Assembly (NCBI RefSeq): GCF_963669205.1
Contig: NZ_OY769915.1
Location: 470,001 to 534,000, forward strand
From: an uncultured Roseibium sp.
GTDB lineage: Bacteria > Pseudomonadota > Alphaproteobacteria > Rhizobiales > Stappiaceae
Direction of reading: 5' to 3'
Length of the DNA stretch: 64,000 nt
Shown here piece after piece: positions 19,478 through 28,419 of this stretch. The notes beneath the pieces are model-generated. The model searched no databases. It was not told the origin of the DNA and saw only the letters and a program-made list of their open reading frames with translations. Position numbers and translations under genes: made by a program. The number at the start of each line of letters is the position of its first letter. Position 1 is the stretch's first letter.

Positions 19478-21052
19478 ATGCCGCTGATGCCTTTCTTCCG
19501 TCTCGTGCGGGCCGGGTTCGTGATGGCGCGCGAAGGTGTGTTCGGCCTGGTGTCCCTGCCGGATCTGCCGGCCGGGCCGCGTCTCGGAATTGCAATGGCG
19601 CGCCTGCTTGAACGGCGCGCGGTCAAGGACAAGAGTGCAGAGCTCCGGCTGTCGGATGCGCTCAACAAGCTGGGTCCTTCCTATGTGAAGCTGGGCCAGT
19701 TCCTGGCGACGCGCGCAGACGTTGTCGGAAAGGACGCCGCGCGGGAGCTGTCTGCGCTGCAGGACCGGTTGCCGGCCTTCGACCACGAGGATGCAAGGGC
19801 GGCCGTTGCCGAACAGCTCGGCCGTTCGGTCGACGAGATCTTTGCCGAGTTCGGGGAAGCGGTCGCGGCCGCATCCATTGCCCAGGTGCATCCTGCGGTC
19901 ATCCGCCGGAACGACGGCACTGAGAAGAAGGTCGCGGTCAAGGTGCTGCGGCCCGGTGTGTCCCGCCGGTTCCAGCGCGATCTGGAAAGCTACTATCTGG
20001 TGGCGCGTCTTGCCGAACGCTTCCACGCCCCCTCCCGCCGCCTGCGGCCGGTTGCCGTCGTCGACACGCTGGCCCAGTCGGTCGCCATCGAGATGGATTT
20101 CCGCCTGGAGGCGGCGGCCCTGTCGGAAATGGCGGAAAACACGGCGGACGATCCGGGTTTCCGAGTTCCCTCCGTGGAGTGGCTGGATACGGCAAAGGGC
20201 GTCCTGACCATGGAATGGATCGACGGCCGCAAGATGTCGGATGTCGACGGCCTGATCGAGGACGGCCACGACCTTGAGGCGCTGGGTGCCGCCGTGATCC
20301 AGAGTTTCCTCCGCCACACACTGCGCGACGGCTTCTTTCATGCGGACATGCATCAGGGCAACCTGTTCGTTCAGGAGGACGGCACACTCGTTGCTGTTGA
20401 TTTCGGCATCACCGGCCGGCTGAACAAGCGCGAACGCAGGTTCCTCGCCGAGATCCTGTTCGGCTTCATCACCCGCGACTACCGGCGCGTTGCGGAAGTG
20501 CATTTCGAGGCCGGTTACGTCCCGGCCAACCAGGATGTCGACATGTTCGCCCAGGCCATCCGGGCGATCGGCGAGCCCATTCATGGTCACGACGCCAGCG
20601 AGATTTCCATGGCACGGCTGCTGACGCAGCTGTTCGAAGTGACAGAGCTGTTCGAGATGCGGACCCAGACCCAGCTGATCATGTTGCAGAAGACCATGGT
20701 CGTGGTTGAAGGCGTTGCCCGTTCGCTCAATCCCAATCTCGACATGTGGCGCACCGCCGAACCGGTCGTCGGCAGCTGGATCAAGGAACATCTGGGTCCC
20801 GTCGGCAAGCTGCGCGATGCGGGTGACGTGATCTCCGCGCTGACGCGGGCTGCCAACGACCTGCCGATTTTCGCCGATCGGATCGGACACATGTCCGAGG
20901 CCCTGGAAAACATGACCCGCGACGGGCTCAGGTTCGACGCCCAGACCGCCGAGGCCATCGGCCGGGCGGAAGCCCGGCATACGCGCTCCGGCCGGATCGC
21001 GCTCTGGGTGATTGCCGCCTGCGCGCTGGTCCTGACCTACCTGGCGATCTGA
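19478..21052 (+). CDS. ubiB: Ubiquinone biosynthesis kinase-like protein UbiB
   Basis: The 524-residue atypical (ABC1/ADCK) kinase-like protein is needed for ubiquinone synthesis, probably through an ATPase role. The KxGQ motif appears as LGPSYVKLGQFLATRADVV, the A-rich loop as AAASIAQVH, the kinase-like catalytic segment as FFHADMHQGNLFV and the metal site as AVDFGITGRL. One hydrophobic helix (IALWVIAACALVLTYLAI) at the very C-terminus anchors it in the membrane. It starts five bases after ubiE. Confidence 0.95.
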   Translation: MPLMPFFRLVRAGFVMAREGVFGLVSLPDLPAGPRLGIAMARLLERRAVKDKSAELRLSDALNKLGPSYVKLGQFLATRADVVGKDAARELSALQDRLPAFDHEDARAAVAEQLGRSVDEIFAEFGEAVAAASIAQVHPAVIRRNDGTEKKVAVKVLRPGVSRRFQRDLESYYLVARLAERFHAPSRRLRPVAVVDTLAQSVAIEMDFRLEAAALSEMAENTADDPGFRVPSVEWLDTAKGVLTMEWIDGRKMSDVDGLIEDGHDLEALGAAVIQSFLRHTLRDGFFHADMHQGNLFVQEDGTLVAVDFGITGRLNKRERRFLAEILFGFITRDYRRVAEVHFEAGYVPANQDVDMFAQAIRAIGEPIHGHDASEISMARLLTQLFEVTELFEMRTQTQLIMLQKTMVVVEGVARSLNPNLDMWRTAEPVVGSWIKEHLGPVGKLRDAGDVISALTRAANDLPIFADRIGHMSEALENMTRDGLRFDAQTAEAIGRAEARHTRSGRIALWVIAACALVLTYLAI

Positions 21053-21084
21053 GTGTCACCTGACCACCATATACGCCGCACCAA

Positions 21085-21711
21085 TCAATCCGGCTTTGTG
21101 ACCCGCCTCAGGGTCAGATTGATCCGCCCGCCGTTTTTCAACAGCGTCGACGTTCCTTTCAGCACCCGGTCGATGCCGTGAAAGGCGAGGCGGGCGTCAC
21201 CGCCCAGCACCACGACGTCACCCGACTGCAGGCGGAACGACTTCGTCGGGTCGCCGCGCGTGAGCCCGCCGACCCGGAAGGTTGCCGTATCGCCGAGCGA
21301 GACCGACACGACGGGGGCCTCGAAGGTCTGTTCGTCCCGGTCCTGGTGCAGGCCCATCTTCGCGCCCGCTTCGTAGAAGTTGATCAGGCAGGCTTCCGGG
21401 GCTGGGACTGATGAGGCAACCTCCTGCCAAAGCATCTTGAGCCGGCCGGGAATGTCCGGCCATGGCCGGCCGGTTGTGGGGTGGCCGTGCTGATAGCGGT
21501 AGCCGTCGATATCCGACACCCAGCCGAACGGGCCGCAATTGCTCATCCTGACCGAAAACGGTTTGCCTGTCTTCGGCATCACCGGCTGAAAGAGGGGGGC
21601 TTCGGCGACAGCCGTGCGGATCTCTTCCAGCAGTGCTTCCTGCGCTGCTCGGTCGAAATAGCCCGGAAGATAGGAAAGGCCGCTCAGGCCGTTGATCGGA
21701 ATGTCCTGCAT
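21085..21711 (-). CDS. alkB: AlkB-like 2-oxoglutarate/Fe(II) dioxygenase
   Basis: The 208-residue protein has the AlkB DNA/RNA demethylase pattern: RYQHGHPTTGRPWPDIP, the metal site H-x-D in MGLHQDRDEQTF, the distal histidine in LAFHGIDRV and the 2-oxoglutarate-binding RINLTLRRV near the end. It probably removes alkyl damage from N1-A or N3-C. I chose the start at 21711 because its length then matches AlkB (about 210 residues); the further open frame overlaps the upstream gene. The start is 23 bp after the glycine-rich-domain gene, so the two are likely cotranscribed. Confidence 0.82.
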   Translation of the reverse strand: MQDIPINGLSGLSYLPGYFDRAAQEALLEEIRTAVAEAPLFQPVMPKTGKPFSVRMSNCGPFGWVSDIDGYRYQHGHPTTGRPWPDIPGRLKMLWQEVASSVPAPEACLINFYEAGAKMGLHQDRDEQTFEAPVVSVSLGDTATFRVGGLTRGDPTKSFRLQSGDVVVLGGDARLAFHGIDRVLKGTSTLLKNGGRINLTLRRVTKPD

Positions 21712-21733
21712 GGTGTCTTCATACAGGAGTTCC

Positions 21734-22540
21734 TCAGTCGCCGCAGCCTCCGCAGCCGGAGCCGCCGCCGCCATCTCCGCAGCCTGCGCCGCATCCGGAC
21801 GCATTTCCCGATGCCTTGCTGAGGATTGCGCGCACCGCGATGATCAGAACGACAATGCCGATCACGAAAAAGGCGGTGTGCTCGCTTGCCCAGTGCCAGA
21901 CCATGTGGCGCATCTTTTCCAGGAAAGTGTCCCCGGCCGGCTGTCCATGGGCAAAGGCGAGCCCGGTGCCGTAGAGAAGCGCAAAGAGGGAGACCAGCGC
22001 AGCGTAGGCGCGTGCGGGGACGGATCTCAGATGCCGCCATGCGTGCAAGACCCAACCGGGTGTGGCCGGTTTGGGGATGATCCAGACGTCTTTCGTGTTG
22101 ACCCGCTGAAAGTGCGGCGCCTTGCCGAAGCGGATGTCGGCCGACGGCCAGATATCGGCCGGAGGCGCCATGCCGAACTCGGTCCGGTAGAGATCCAGAG
22201 TTTTTTCGTAGGCCTCCCGGAAGAGCACCGCCTGATTTGCCCCGCCCTTGGTCGGCATGTGATGCAGGGCTCCGCCGAGTGAGTCCTTGAAGGCACCCCA
22301 GTAGTGGCGCGTATAGGTCAGATGCAGGTGCCAGGCCTGATCGACCTCGTCGCTCGGGGTCACCATTCCGGCTTTCATCCGGCTGAGATAGGCAAAGCGC
22401 TGGTACTCGGTAATGACGCGCAGGGCGTAGTCATGTGTCCAGCCATTGTCGCGGGCCAGCCGTTTTGAAAACGGAAAATCAGCCTCCACGTCATCCGGGT
22501 GGCAGGTGCTTATGCGTGTCCACAGTTCAGGGTCGTTCAT
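21734..22540 (-). CDS. Glycine-rich-domain (GRDP-like) membrane protein with Gly/Cys tail
   Basis: The 268-residue product has three parts. Residues 1-130 contain the motif VTPSDEVDQAWHLHLTYTRHYW, conserved in glycine-rich-domain-containing proteins of unknown function. Two hydrophobic helices follow (AYAALVSLFALLYGTGLAFA and AFFVIGIVVLIIAV), and then a low-complexity C-terminal tail of alternating glycine and cysteine with six cysteines. The tail resembles that of TIGR04222-type membrane proteins. It lies upstream of the alkB-like gene on the same strand. The function is not known; the cysteines could bind metal or be lipidated, but nothing in the sequence decides this. Confidence 0.65.
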   Translation of the reverse strand: MNDPELWTRISTCHPDDVEADFPFSKRLARDNGWTHDYALRVITEYQRFAYLSRMKAGMVTPSDEVDQAWHLHLTYTRHYWGAFKDSLGGALHHMPTKGGANQAVLFREAYEKTLDLYRTEFGMAPPADIWPSADIRFGKAPHFQRVNTKDVWIIPKPATPGWVLHAWRHLRSVPARAYAALVSLFALLYGTGLAFAHGQPAGDTFLEKMRHMVWHWASEHTAFFVIGIVVLIIAVRAILSKASGNASGCGAGCGDGGGGSGCGGCGD

Positions 22541-22717
22541 TCAAGCCTCCGGCGCCCGACGGAAAGGAACGGGGCGGAGCCTATATCCAAAGCCTGAAGC
22601 AATTCCGAAACCGGCCGGAAACCTTTGCATATGGTTGCCGATTTGCTATTGGCCGCGTCAGAGTAACCATCTGGAAGAATTATCCACCTGCGCAGGACAT
22701 TGTCATCGCTCACATGT

Positions 22718-22748
22718 CTTGCAGGGAATGTTTCATCCACCTATATAG
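22718..22748 (+). promoter_or_regulatory. RpoH (sigma-32) promoter of dnaK
   Basis: CTTG at 22718-22721, an 18-base spacer, then CCTATATAG at 22740-22748 match the alphaproteobacterial RpoH consensus CTTG-N17/18-CYTATNTNNG very closely. It lies about 130 bp upstream of dnaK. The same architecture precedes hslV (29046-29077). Confidence 0.72.
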
Positions 22749-22878
22749 CGGTCAAGCTTTGCGCCAAATCCCGAGCATCCGCTCTGGCGCATTGTCCGGG
22801 ACCTCCCGGAACCCAAGTGAGAGGAGCCGGACTGACGCCTTCATGGGTCTATCCGGTTTGCTAGAAAGAGAGGCACAT

Positions 22879-24801
22879 ATGGCAAAGGTCATTGGTATCG
22901 ACCTCGGCACGACCAACTCGTGCGTCGCCGTCATGGACGGCAAGGATTCCAAAGTAATCGAAAACGCTGAAGGCGCTCGCACCACACCTTCGATGGTTGC
23001 GTTCTCCGACGACGGTGAACGGCTGGTAGGCCAGCCGGCGAAACGCCAGGCGGTCACGAACCCCACCAACACGCTGTTCGCGGTCAAGCGCCTGATCGGG
23101 CGCCGCTACGACGACCCGACTGTCGACAAGGACAAGAAGCTCGTCCCGTTCGAAATCGTCAAGGCCGACAATGGCGACGCGTGGGTGGAAGCCAACGGCG
23201 ACAAGTATTCCCCGTCCCAGGTCTCCGCCTTCATCCTGCAGAAGATGAAGGAAACGGCCGAGAGCTATCTCGGTGAAACGGTGACCCAGGCGGTCATTAC
23301 CGTCCCGGCATACTTCAACGACGCCCAGCGCCAGGCCACCAAGGATGCCGGCAAGATCGCCGGTCTTGAAGTCCTGCGCATCATCAACGAGCCGACCGCG
23401 GCAGCGCTTGCCTACGGTCTGGAAAAGAACGACGGCAAGACCATCGCGGTTTATGACCTTGGCGGTGGTACCTTCGACGTTTCCATTCTGGAAATCGGCG
23501 ACGGTGTCTTCGAGGTGAAGTCCACCAACGGTGACACCTTCCTCGGCGGTGAAGACTTCGACATGGTTCTGGTCGACTATCTCGCGGCCGAATTCAAGAA
23601 GGACCAGGGCATCGATCTGAAAAACGACAAGCTGGCTCTGCAGCGTCTGAAGGAAGCTGCCGAAAAGGCCAAGATCGAGCTGTCGTCTTCGTCCCAGACC
23701 GAAATCAACCTGCCGTTCATCACGGCCGATGCATCCGGTCCGAAACACCTGACACTCAAGCTGACCCGTGCGAAGTTCGAGTCGCTCGTGGAAGATCTGG
23801 TCAAGCGGACCAGTGCCCCGATGAAAGCGGCCCTGAAGGACGCGGGCCTTGCGGCCGGTGAAATCGACGAAGTTGTTCTGGTCGGCGGCATGACGCGCAT
23901 GCCGAAGATTCAGGAGACCGTGAAGACCTTCTTCGGCAAGGAGCCGCACAAGGGTGTGAACCCGGACGAAGTTGTCGCCATGGGCGCAGCGATCCAGGCC
24001 GGCGTTCTGCAGGGCGACGTCAAGGACGTTCTGCTTCTCGACGTGACCCCGCTGTCGCTGGGCATCGAGACGCTTGGCGGTGTCTTCACCCGCCTGATCG
24101 ACCGCAACACGACGATCCCGACCAAGAAGAGCCAGGTCTTCTCCACGGCCGAAGACAATCAGACGGCAGTGACGATCCGGGTCTTCCAGGGCGAGCGTGA
24201 AATGGCCGCGGACAACAAGGTCCTTGGTCAGTTCGACCTGGTCGGTCTTCCCCCGGCGCCGCGCGGCGTACCGCAGATCGAGGTTACCTTCGACATCGAT
24301 GCCAACGGTATCGTCAATGTGTCCGCCAAGGACAAGGGCACCGGCAAGGAACAGCAGATCCGCATCCAGGCCTCCGGCGGTCTGAGCGACAACGATATCG
24401 ACCAGATGATCAAGGACGCCGAATCGCACGCGGACGAGGACAAGAAGCGCAAGGAACTGGTCGAAGCCAAGAACCAGGGTGAGTCTCTCGTGCACTCCAC
24501 GGAGAAGTCGCTCAAGGATTACGGCGACAAGGTTTCCGAAGACGACAAGTCCGCGATCGAAAGTGCCCTTGAGGCACTGAAGTCCGCGCTTGAGGGCGAA
24601 GACCTTGAAGACATCAAGGCCAAGACCCAGGCGCTTGCCGAAGCGTCCATGAAGCTGGGTGAAGCCATGTATCAGGCGGCTCAGGCGGACGCCGAGGCGG
24701 AAGAAGGCGGCAGCGAGGAAGCAGCCTCTGAAGCCGAGGACGACGTTGTCGACGCGGATTTCGAAGAAGTCAAAGACGAGGACGACAAGAAGTCCGCTTA
24801 A
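22879..24801 (+). CDS. dnaK: Molecular chaperone DnaK (Hsp70)
   Basis: The 640-residue chaperone folds nascent and stress-damaged proteins with DnaJ and GrpE. The ATPase domain starts VIGIDLGTTNSCVAVMDG and contains AVYDLGGGTFDVSILEI and VVLVGGMTRMPKIQE. The interdomain linker is DVLLLDVTPLSLGIETLGG, and the C-terminal lid ends in an acidic tail. The start at 22879 is fixed by the conserved N-terminus, with GAGAGG upstream. An RpoH promoter precedes it and a hairpin terminator follows; dnaJ is next. Confidence 0.98.
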   Translation: MAKVIGIDLGTTNSCVAVMDGKDSKVIENAEGARTTPSMVAFSDDGERLVGQPAKRQAVTNPTNTLFAVKRLIGRRYDDPTVDKDKKLVPFEIVKADNGDAWVEANGDKYSPSQVSAFILQKMKETAESYLGETVTQAVITVPAYFNDAQRQATKDAGKIAGLEVLRIINEPTAAALAYGLEKNDGKTIAVYDLGGGTFDVSILEIGDGVFEVKSTNGDTFLGGEDFDMVLVDYLAAEFKKDQGIDLKNDKLALQRLKEAAEKAKIELSSSSQTEINLPFITADASGPKHLTLKLTRAKFESLVEDLVKRTSAPMKAALKDAGLAAGEIDEVVLVGGMTRMPKIQETVKTFFGKEPHKGVNPDEVVAMGAAIQAGVLQGDVKDVLLLDVTPLSLGIETLGGVFTRLIDRNTTIPTKKSQVFSTAEDNQTAVTIRVFQGEREMAADNKVLGQFDLVGLPPAPRGVPQIEVTFDIDANGIVNVSAKDKGTGKEQQIRIQASGGLSDNDIDQMIKDAESHADEDKKRKELVEAKNQGESLVHSTEKSLKDYGDKVSEDDKSAIESALEALKSALEGEDLEDIKAKTQALAEASMKLGEAMYQAAQADAEAEEGGSEEAASEAEDDVVDADFEEVKDEDDKKSA

Positions 24802-24813
24802 ACCACGAAACTT

Positions 24814-24848
24814 CAGCCAGCCGGTCATCCGGCTGGCTGTTCAATTTT
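24814..24848 (+). terminator. Terminator after dnaK
   Basis: CAGCCAGCCGG and CCGGCTGGCTG are perfect inverted repeats with loop TCAT, followed by TTCAATTTT. It lies 13 bp after the dnaK stop codon and would reduce read-through into dnaJ, giving the usual excess of DnaK. Confidence 0.8.
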
Positions 24849-24965
24849 GGCGCCGGCCGCAGGTCTGTCCGATATTACGGACACTCGTGTCCGGCGCTTT
24901 CGCCATGATTGGCGCCGGAATGATCCTGGCTGCCGTCGGCGCAACAACAAGACCGAGAGATCTTG

Positions 24966-26093
24966 ATGTCCAAACGTGATTTCTATGAGGTGCTGGGCGT
25001 ATCACGCGAAGCGGACGAAAAGGCGCTGAAGAGCGCATACCGCAAGATGGCAATGCAGTATCACCCCGACAGGAACCCTGGCGATGGCGAGGCCGAAGCC
25101 AGGTTCAAGGAAGTCAACGAAGCTTATGACACCCTGAAGGACGGTCAGAAACGCGCCGCATACGACCGGTTTGGTCATGCTGCATTCGAAAATGGCGGAT
25201 TTGGTGGCGGCGGTGGCGCCGGCGCTCACGATTTTTCCTCCACCATGTCAGATATCTTCGAGGAATTTTTCGGCATGGGGGGCGGCCGCCGGTCCGGCGG
25301 ACGCGAACGCGGTGCCGACCTTCGCTACAATCTGGACATCACCCTGGAAGACGCCTTTACCGGAAAGACGGTCGAGATCGAGGTGCCGACGAGCGTCACC
25401 TGCGATACCTGCACCGGCTCCGGAGCCAAGCCGGGCACGAGCCCGACGACCTGCCGGACCTGCGGAGGCTCCGGCCGCGTGCGCGCGGCACAGGGGTTCT
25501 TCACGCTGGAGCGCACCTGTCCGAGCTGTCAGGGCAAGGGACAGGTCATCACCGATCCTTGCGAAAGTTGCGGCGGTAGCGGCCGGAAAACCCAGGAACG
25601 GACCTTGTCGGTGAACATTCCCGCCGGCATCGAGGACGGCACCCGCATCCGTCTTGCCGGGGAAGGTGAAGCCGGCGTACGCGGCGGCCCTGCCGGCGAT
25701 CTCTACATCTTTCTGACGATCAGGCCGCATGACCTGTTCCAGCGCGACGGGGCGGACCTTTATTGCCGCGTCCCGATCTCCATGTCGACGGCAACGCTCG
25801 GCGGCCAGTTCGACGTCCCCACCGTGCAGGGCAGCACGAGCCGGGTGAAGGTTCCCGAAGGCACGCAGACCGGAAAACAGTTCCGCCTGCGCGGCAAGGG
25901 CATGCCGGTGATGCGGTCCAGCCAGCACGGCGACATGTATATTCAGGTGACGGTCGAGACGCCGACCAACCTGACCCGCCGGCAAAGGGAACTTCTCGCG
26001 GAATTCGAAAAGGAATCGTCCGGCGAAAACCACCCGGAATCAGCCGGGTTTTTCTCCAAGGTGAAAGACTTCATCGATAATCTGGGGACGTAA
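24966..26093 (+). CDS. dnaJ: Chaperone protein DnaJ
   Basis: The 375-residue DnaK co-chaperone opens with a J domain (KRDFYEVLGVSREADEKALKSAYRKMAMQYHPDRNPGD) including HPD. A Gly-rich segment follows, then four zinc-finger repeats CDTCTGSG, CRTCGGSG, CPSCQGKG and CESCGGSG, and the substrate-binding C-terminal domains. The ATG at 24966 is preferred over a TTG three bases earlier. Confidence 0.97.
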   Translation: MSKRDFYEVLGVSREADEKALKSAYRKMAMQYHPDRNPGDGEAEARFKEVNEAYDTLKDGQKRAAYDRFGHAAFENGGFGGGGGAGAHDFSSTMSDIFEEFFGMGGGRRSGGRERGADLRYNLDITLEDAFTGKTVEIEVPTSVTCDTCTGSGAKPGTSPTTCRTCGGSGRVRAAQGFFTLERTCPSCQGKGQVITDPCESCGGSGRKTQERTLSVNIPAGIEDGTRIRLAGEGEAGVRGGPAGDLYIFLTIRPHDLFQRDGADLYCRVPISMSTATLGGQFDVPTVQGSTSRVKVPEGTQTGKQFRLRGKGMPVMRSSQHGDMYIQVTVETPTNLTRRQRELLAEFEKESSGENHPESAGFFSKVKDFIDNLGT

Positions 26094-26173
26094 TCGACGC
26101 ATTCGGTGCACCTGTCTATGGCAATTCCCCTACGGCGGCTATATATTCGGATTCTGGGGACAGGTGAGGTAAC

Positions 26174-26836
26174 ATGCTGAAACGCAACAGTATTCATGTT
26201 GAGCGTCTTCGCGAGAAGCTGGACAAGGCCGCAGCCGTCCGGGCCAAGGTTCTCGATGAAATGAAATTCATACGGTCCTGGGCCCAAAATCCGTTGAGGA
26301 CCGGGGCAGTTGCCCCCTCCGGCCCCGAACTTGCCGCGAAAATGGCATCCTACCTGACGCCCCGTCCGCATTCGCGTGTCGTTGAGCTCGGCCCTGGAAC
26401 CGGGGCGGTGACAAGGGCGCTGTTCGAACGCGGGTTCTCGCATGGCCAGTTGAACCTCATCGAATATAGCGCCGACTTCTGTGAAATGCTGAGTCTCAGA
26501 TATCCTGGCCTTCCCGTGTTGCAGGGCGACGCCTACGCGCTCGAGAAAACGCTCCGGTCTTCCGGAGGATTTCTTTCCGGCGAAAAGCAAACGGCTCACA
26601 CCCTCGATGGCATCGTGTCCTCGCTTCCCTTGCTCACCCGTCCGGAGGCCGTGCGACGGAAACTTCTGAACGAGGCGCTCACCCTGCTGAAACCTGGTGC
26701 ACCCTTAATTCAGTTTTCCTACGGCCTGGTGATGCCGGTGACACCGGGCAGCCGCGCAGTCTCCGTACATACGTCGGAATGGGTCTGGAAAAACCTGCCA
26801 CCCGCGCGCGTCTGGGTTTACAGAAAAGGGCATTGA
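26174..26836 (+). CDS. pmtA: PmtA-like phospholipid N-methyltransferase
   Basis: The 220-residue SAM-dependent methyltransferase has motif I VVELGPGTGAVTRALFERG and the later segment IVSSLPLLTRPEAVRRKLLNEAL. This pattern is close to the Sinorhizobium/Agrobacterium-type PmtA, which methylates phosphatidylethanolamine to phosphatidylcholine. Ribosomal RNA dimethylases share motif I, so a broader SAM methyltransferase is the alternative. It starts 80 bp after dnaJ; a TATATTC promoter-like element and an AGGTGAGG ribosome binding site precede it. Confidence 0.72.
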   Translation: MLKRNSIHVERLREKLDKAAAVRAKVLDEMKFIRSWAQNPLRTGAVAPSGPELAAKMASYLTPRPHSRVVELGPGTGAVTRALFERGFSHGQLNLIEYSADFCEMLSLRYPGLPVLQGDAYALEKTLRSSGGFLSGEKQTAHTLDGIVSSLPLLTRPEAVRRKLLNEALTLLKPGAPLIQFSYGLVMPVTPGSRAVSVHTSEWVWKNLPPARVWVYRKGH

Positions 26837-27147
26837 GCCGCGCCGGGCCCACCTTCGCACAATCTTTTGGAGTCGCCTTTCAGGTTTGCCGCAAGAGCGG
26901 CATGACCGCGAGAAAATGCGCCGTGTGACTGTTGGTGACCGGAGACTGCCCTGCACGATCACGACTGCGTGCCGGGCAGCGGTGACACGTAGAGGTCTTC
27001 TGTTCCTATCGCATTCCCGGATTTTGAGTTGAAGAATTCAGCGTTTCGCCGGTTTCCGGGTGATTCTGATCACAGAATTATTGCGCAAAGCGCGTTAGCT
27101 TTTGCGGCTTCGCAGATATTTGAATTAGATGATTGGGTGTCTTCAAG
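26837..27147. other. Intergenic region without a recognisable gene
   Basis: The 311 bp after the pmtA-like gene show no credible frame, strong hairpin or promoter motif. The last 80 bp are more AT-rich (TTTTGCGGCTTCGCAGATATTTG) and probably hold the promoter of the next gene. Confidence 0.5.
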
Positions 27148-28284
27148 ATGATCAATTCCAGTATTGGCATTGCAGGCTCCGTGGGCCGGTTCGGAAAAAA
27201 TGAATACCTGGACGTCACGGCCATTCAGACCAGGCTCAATGCGCTCATGGGTACCTCGCGCAAGACACTGGCTGTTGACGGCAAGGTCGGTTCAAAAACG
27301 ATCGGCATGATCAAGGATTTCCAGGCGAGCGTCGTGAGGCTGCGCCGGCCGGACGGCCGTGTCGACCCCGCCAAGCGGACCATGATGGCCATGAACGATC
27401 CGAACTCCGCATCGGTCTGGCAGCGGATGTGCATCCCGCCGGAAGCGAGCCCGGCAACAGTGTCAAACGATACGGCGCGGGATGACAGGATGTCTCCCGG
27501 TGAGAAGCTGCTGGCAAAGGAAGCGGCCAGTCTCGGTGAAAGCACCGCGTTCGACGAGTTCCGGCGGGAGCTCATCGACAAGAGCATTCCCAACATGAAG
27601 AAGTTCCTGGGCACGATCGGACGGGCCGACGATGCGCGAAAAGTCATTGCCGCCTGGGCTCAGTTGCGCAAATGGGGGTTTTCCGTCGACGAGGCCCGCG
27701 ACGTGATGAAAACCATCGCGGGCATGCGCGGGCGGCAATTCGGTGCGCTCGATGTCATCGGCAAGCCGACATCAAAATTTGGCCGTTTCCTTGGAACGCT
27801 CGGCGGGAAAGCCGGTGCTGCCGGACACGTCATCACGATGATCGAGGTTGCCGACAAGTTCGAACAGGGAGATTACCTTTACGGCACTTCCGAACTCTAC
27901 AAGTATTACATGGGCAAGGCGATTCCCTGGGCCGGCATGGTCGAAGGGCTCCAGAGCCTCGTCGAGGCGATCGCTCCCGGAGCCGCCAAGAACAGCAAGG
28001 TCTTCCAGGTCATTCGCGCCTGCGATCCGATCGGTCTGGGTGCGTCGGGTGTCGACAGCATGACGACGCTGGTCCTCGGGACCGTCCATCTCATCCAGAC
28101 GGGGAACATCGACATGGCCCGCCTGAGCCGCCTTGTCGACCGCATGAAACAGGGGCCGACGAAGCTGTTTGCCGAAATGGGCGAGGATCTTGGCGATTCG
28201 GTCTACGAAATGTCCAAATGGCGCAAGGACGACTGGTCTTATGCCGTCAAGTCGATCCCGGGCTTCATCGCGAGCCTGTTCTGA
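27148..28284 (+). CDS. Peptidoglycan-binding-domain protein of unknown function
   Basis: The 378-residue product begins with a peptidoglycan-binding-like domain: SVGRFGKNEYLDVTAIQTRLNALMG, then LAVDGKVGSKTIGMIKDFQA, matching the DVxxxQxxLN...DGxxGxxTxxAIxxFQ pattern. Residues 115-378 are helix-rich with moderately hydrophobic stretches (KFGRFLGTLGGKAGAAGHVITMIEV, SMTTLVLGTVHLIQTG) but no sure membrane span. No signal peptide is visible. Leaderless proteins with such an N-terminal domain are found among secreted or type VI-associated effectors, but no secretion genes are nearby. The ATG at 27148 lacks a strong ribosome binding site; a TTG at 27133 would add five residues. Confidence 0.6.
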   Translation: MINSSIGIAGSVGRFGKNEYLDVTAIQTRLNALMGTSRKTLAVDGKVGSKTIGMIKDFQASVVRLRRPDGRVDPAKRTMMAMNDPNSASVWQRMCIPPEASPATVSNDTARDDRMSPGEKLLAKEAASLGESTAFDEFRRELIDKSIPNMKKFLGTIGRADDARKVIAAWAQLRKWGFSVDEARDVMKTIAGMRGRQFGALDVIGKPTSKFGRFLGTLGGKAGAAGHVITMIEVADKFEQGDYLYGTSELYKYYMGKAIPWAGMVEGLQSLVEAIAPGAAKNSKVFQVIRACDPIGLGASGVDSMTTLVLGTVHLIQTGNIDMARLSRLVDRMKQGPTKLFAEMGEDLGDSVYEMSKWRKDDWSYAVKSIPGFIASLF

Positions 28285-28419
28285 ACGAAACGCGGGACGG
28301 GTGCGGCGCAGGCCGCGCCCGCCGCCGATCGTTTCCGGATACAGGGGCTGGATAAGCTCTCCCTGTTTGCCATATCAAGGTGATCTACCTGGCCACTGTT
28401 GTTCGAAAAGGGTCTCTTG

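Noticed and set aside
22861..24828. Long minus-strand open frame opposite dnaK
   Set aside because: It mirrors the dnaK codon pattern and has no recognisable domain.
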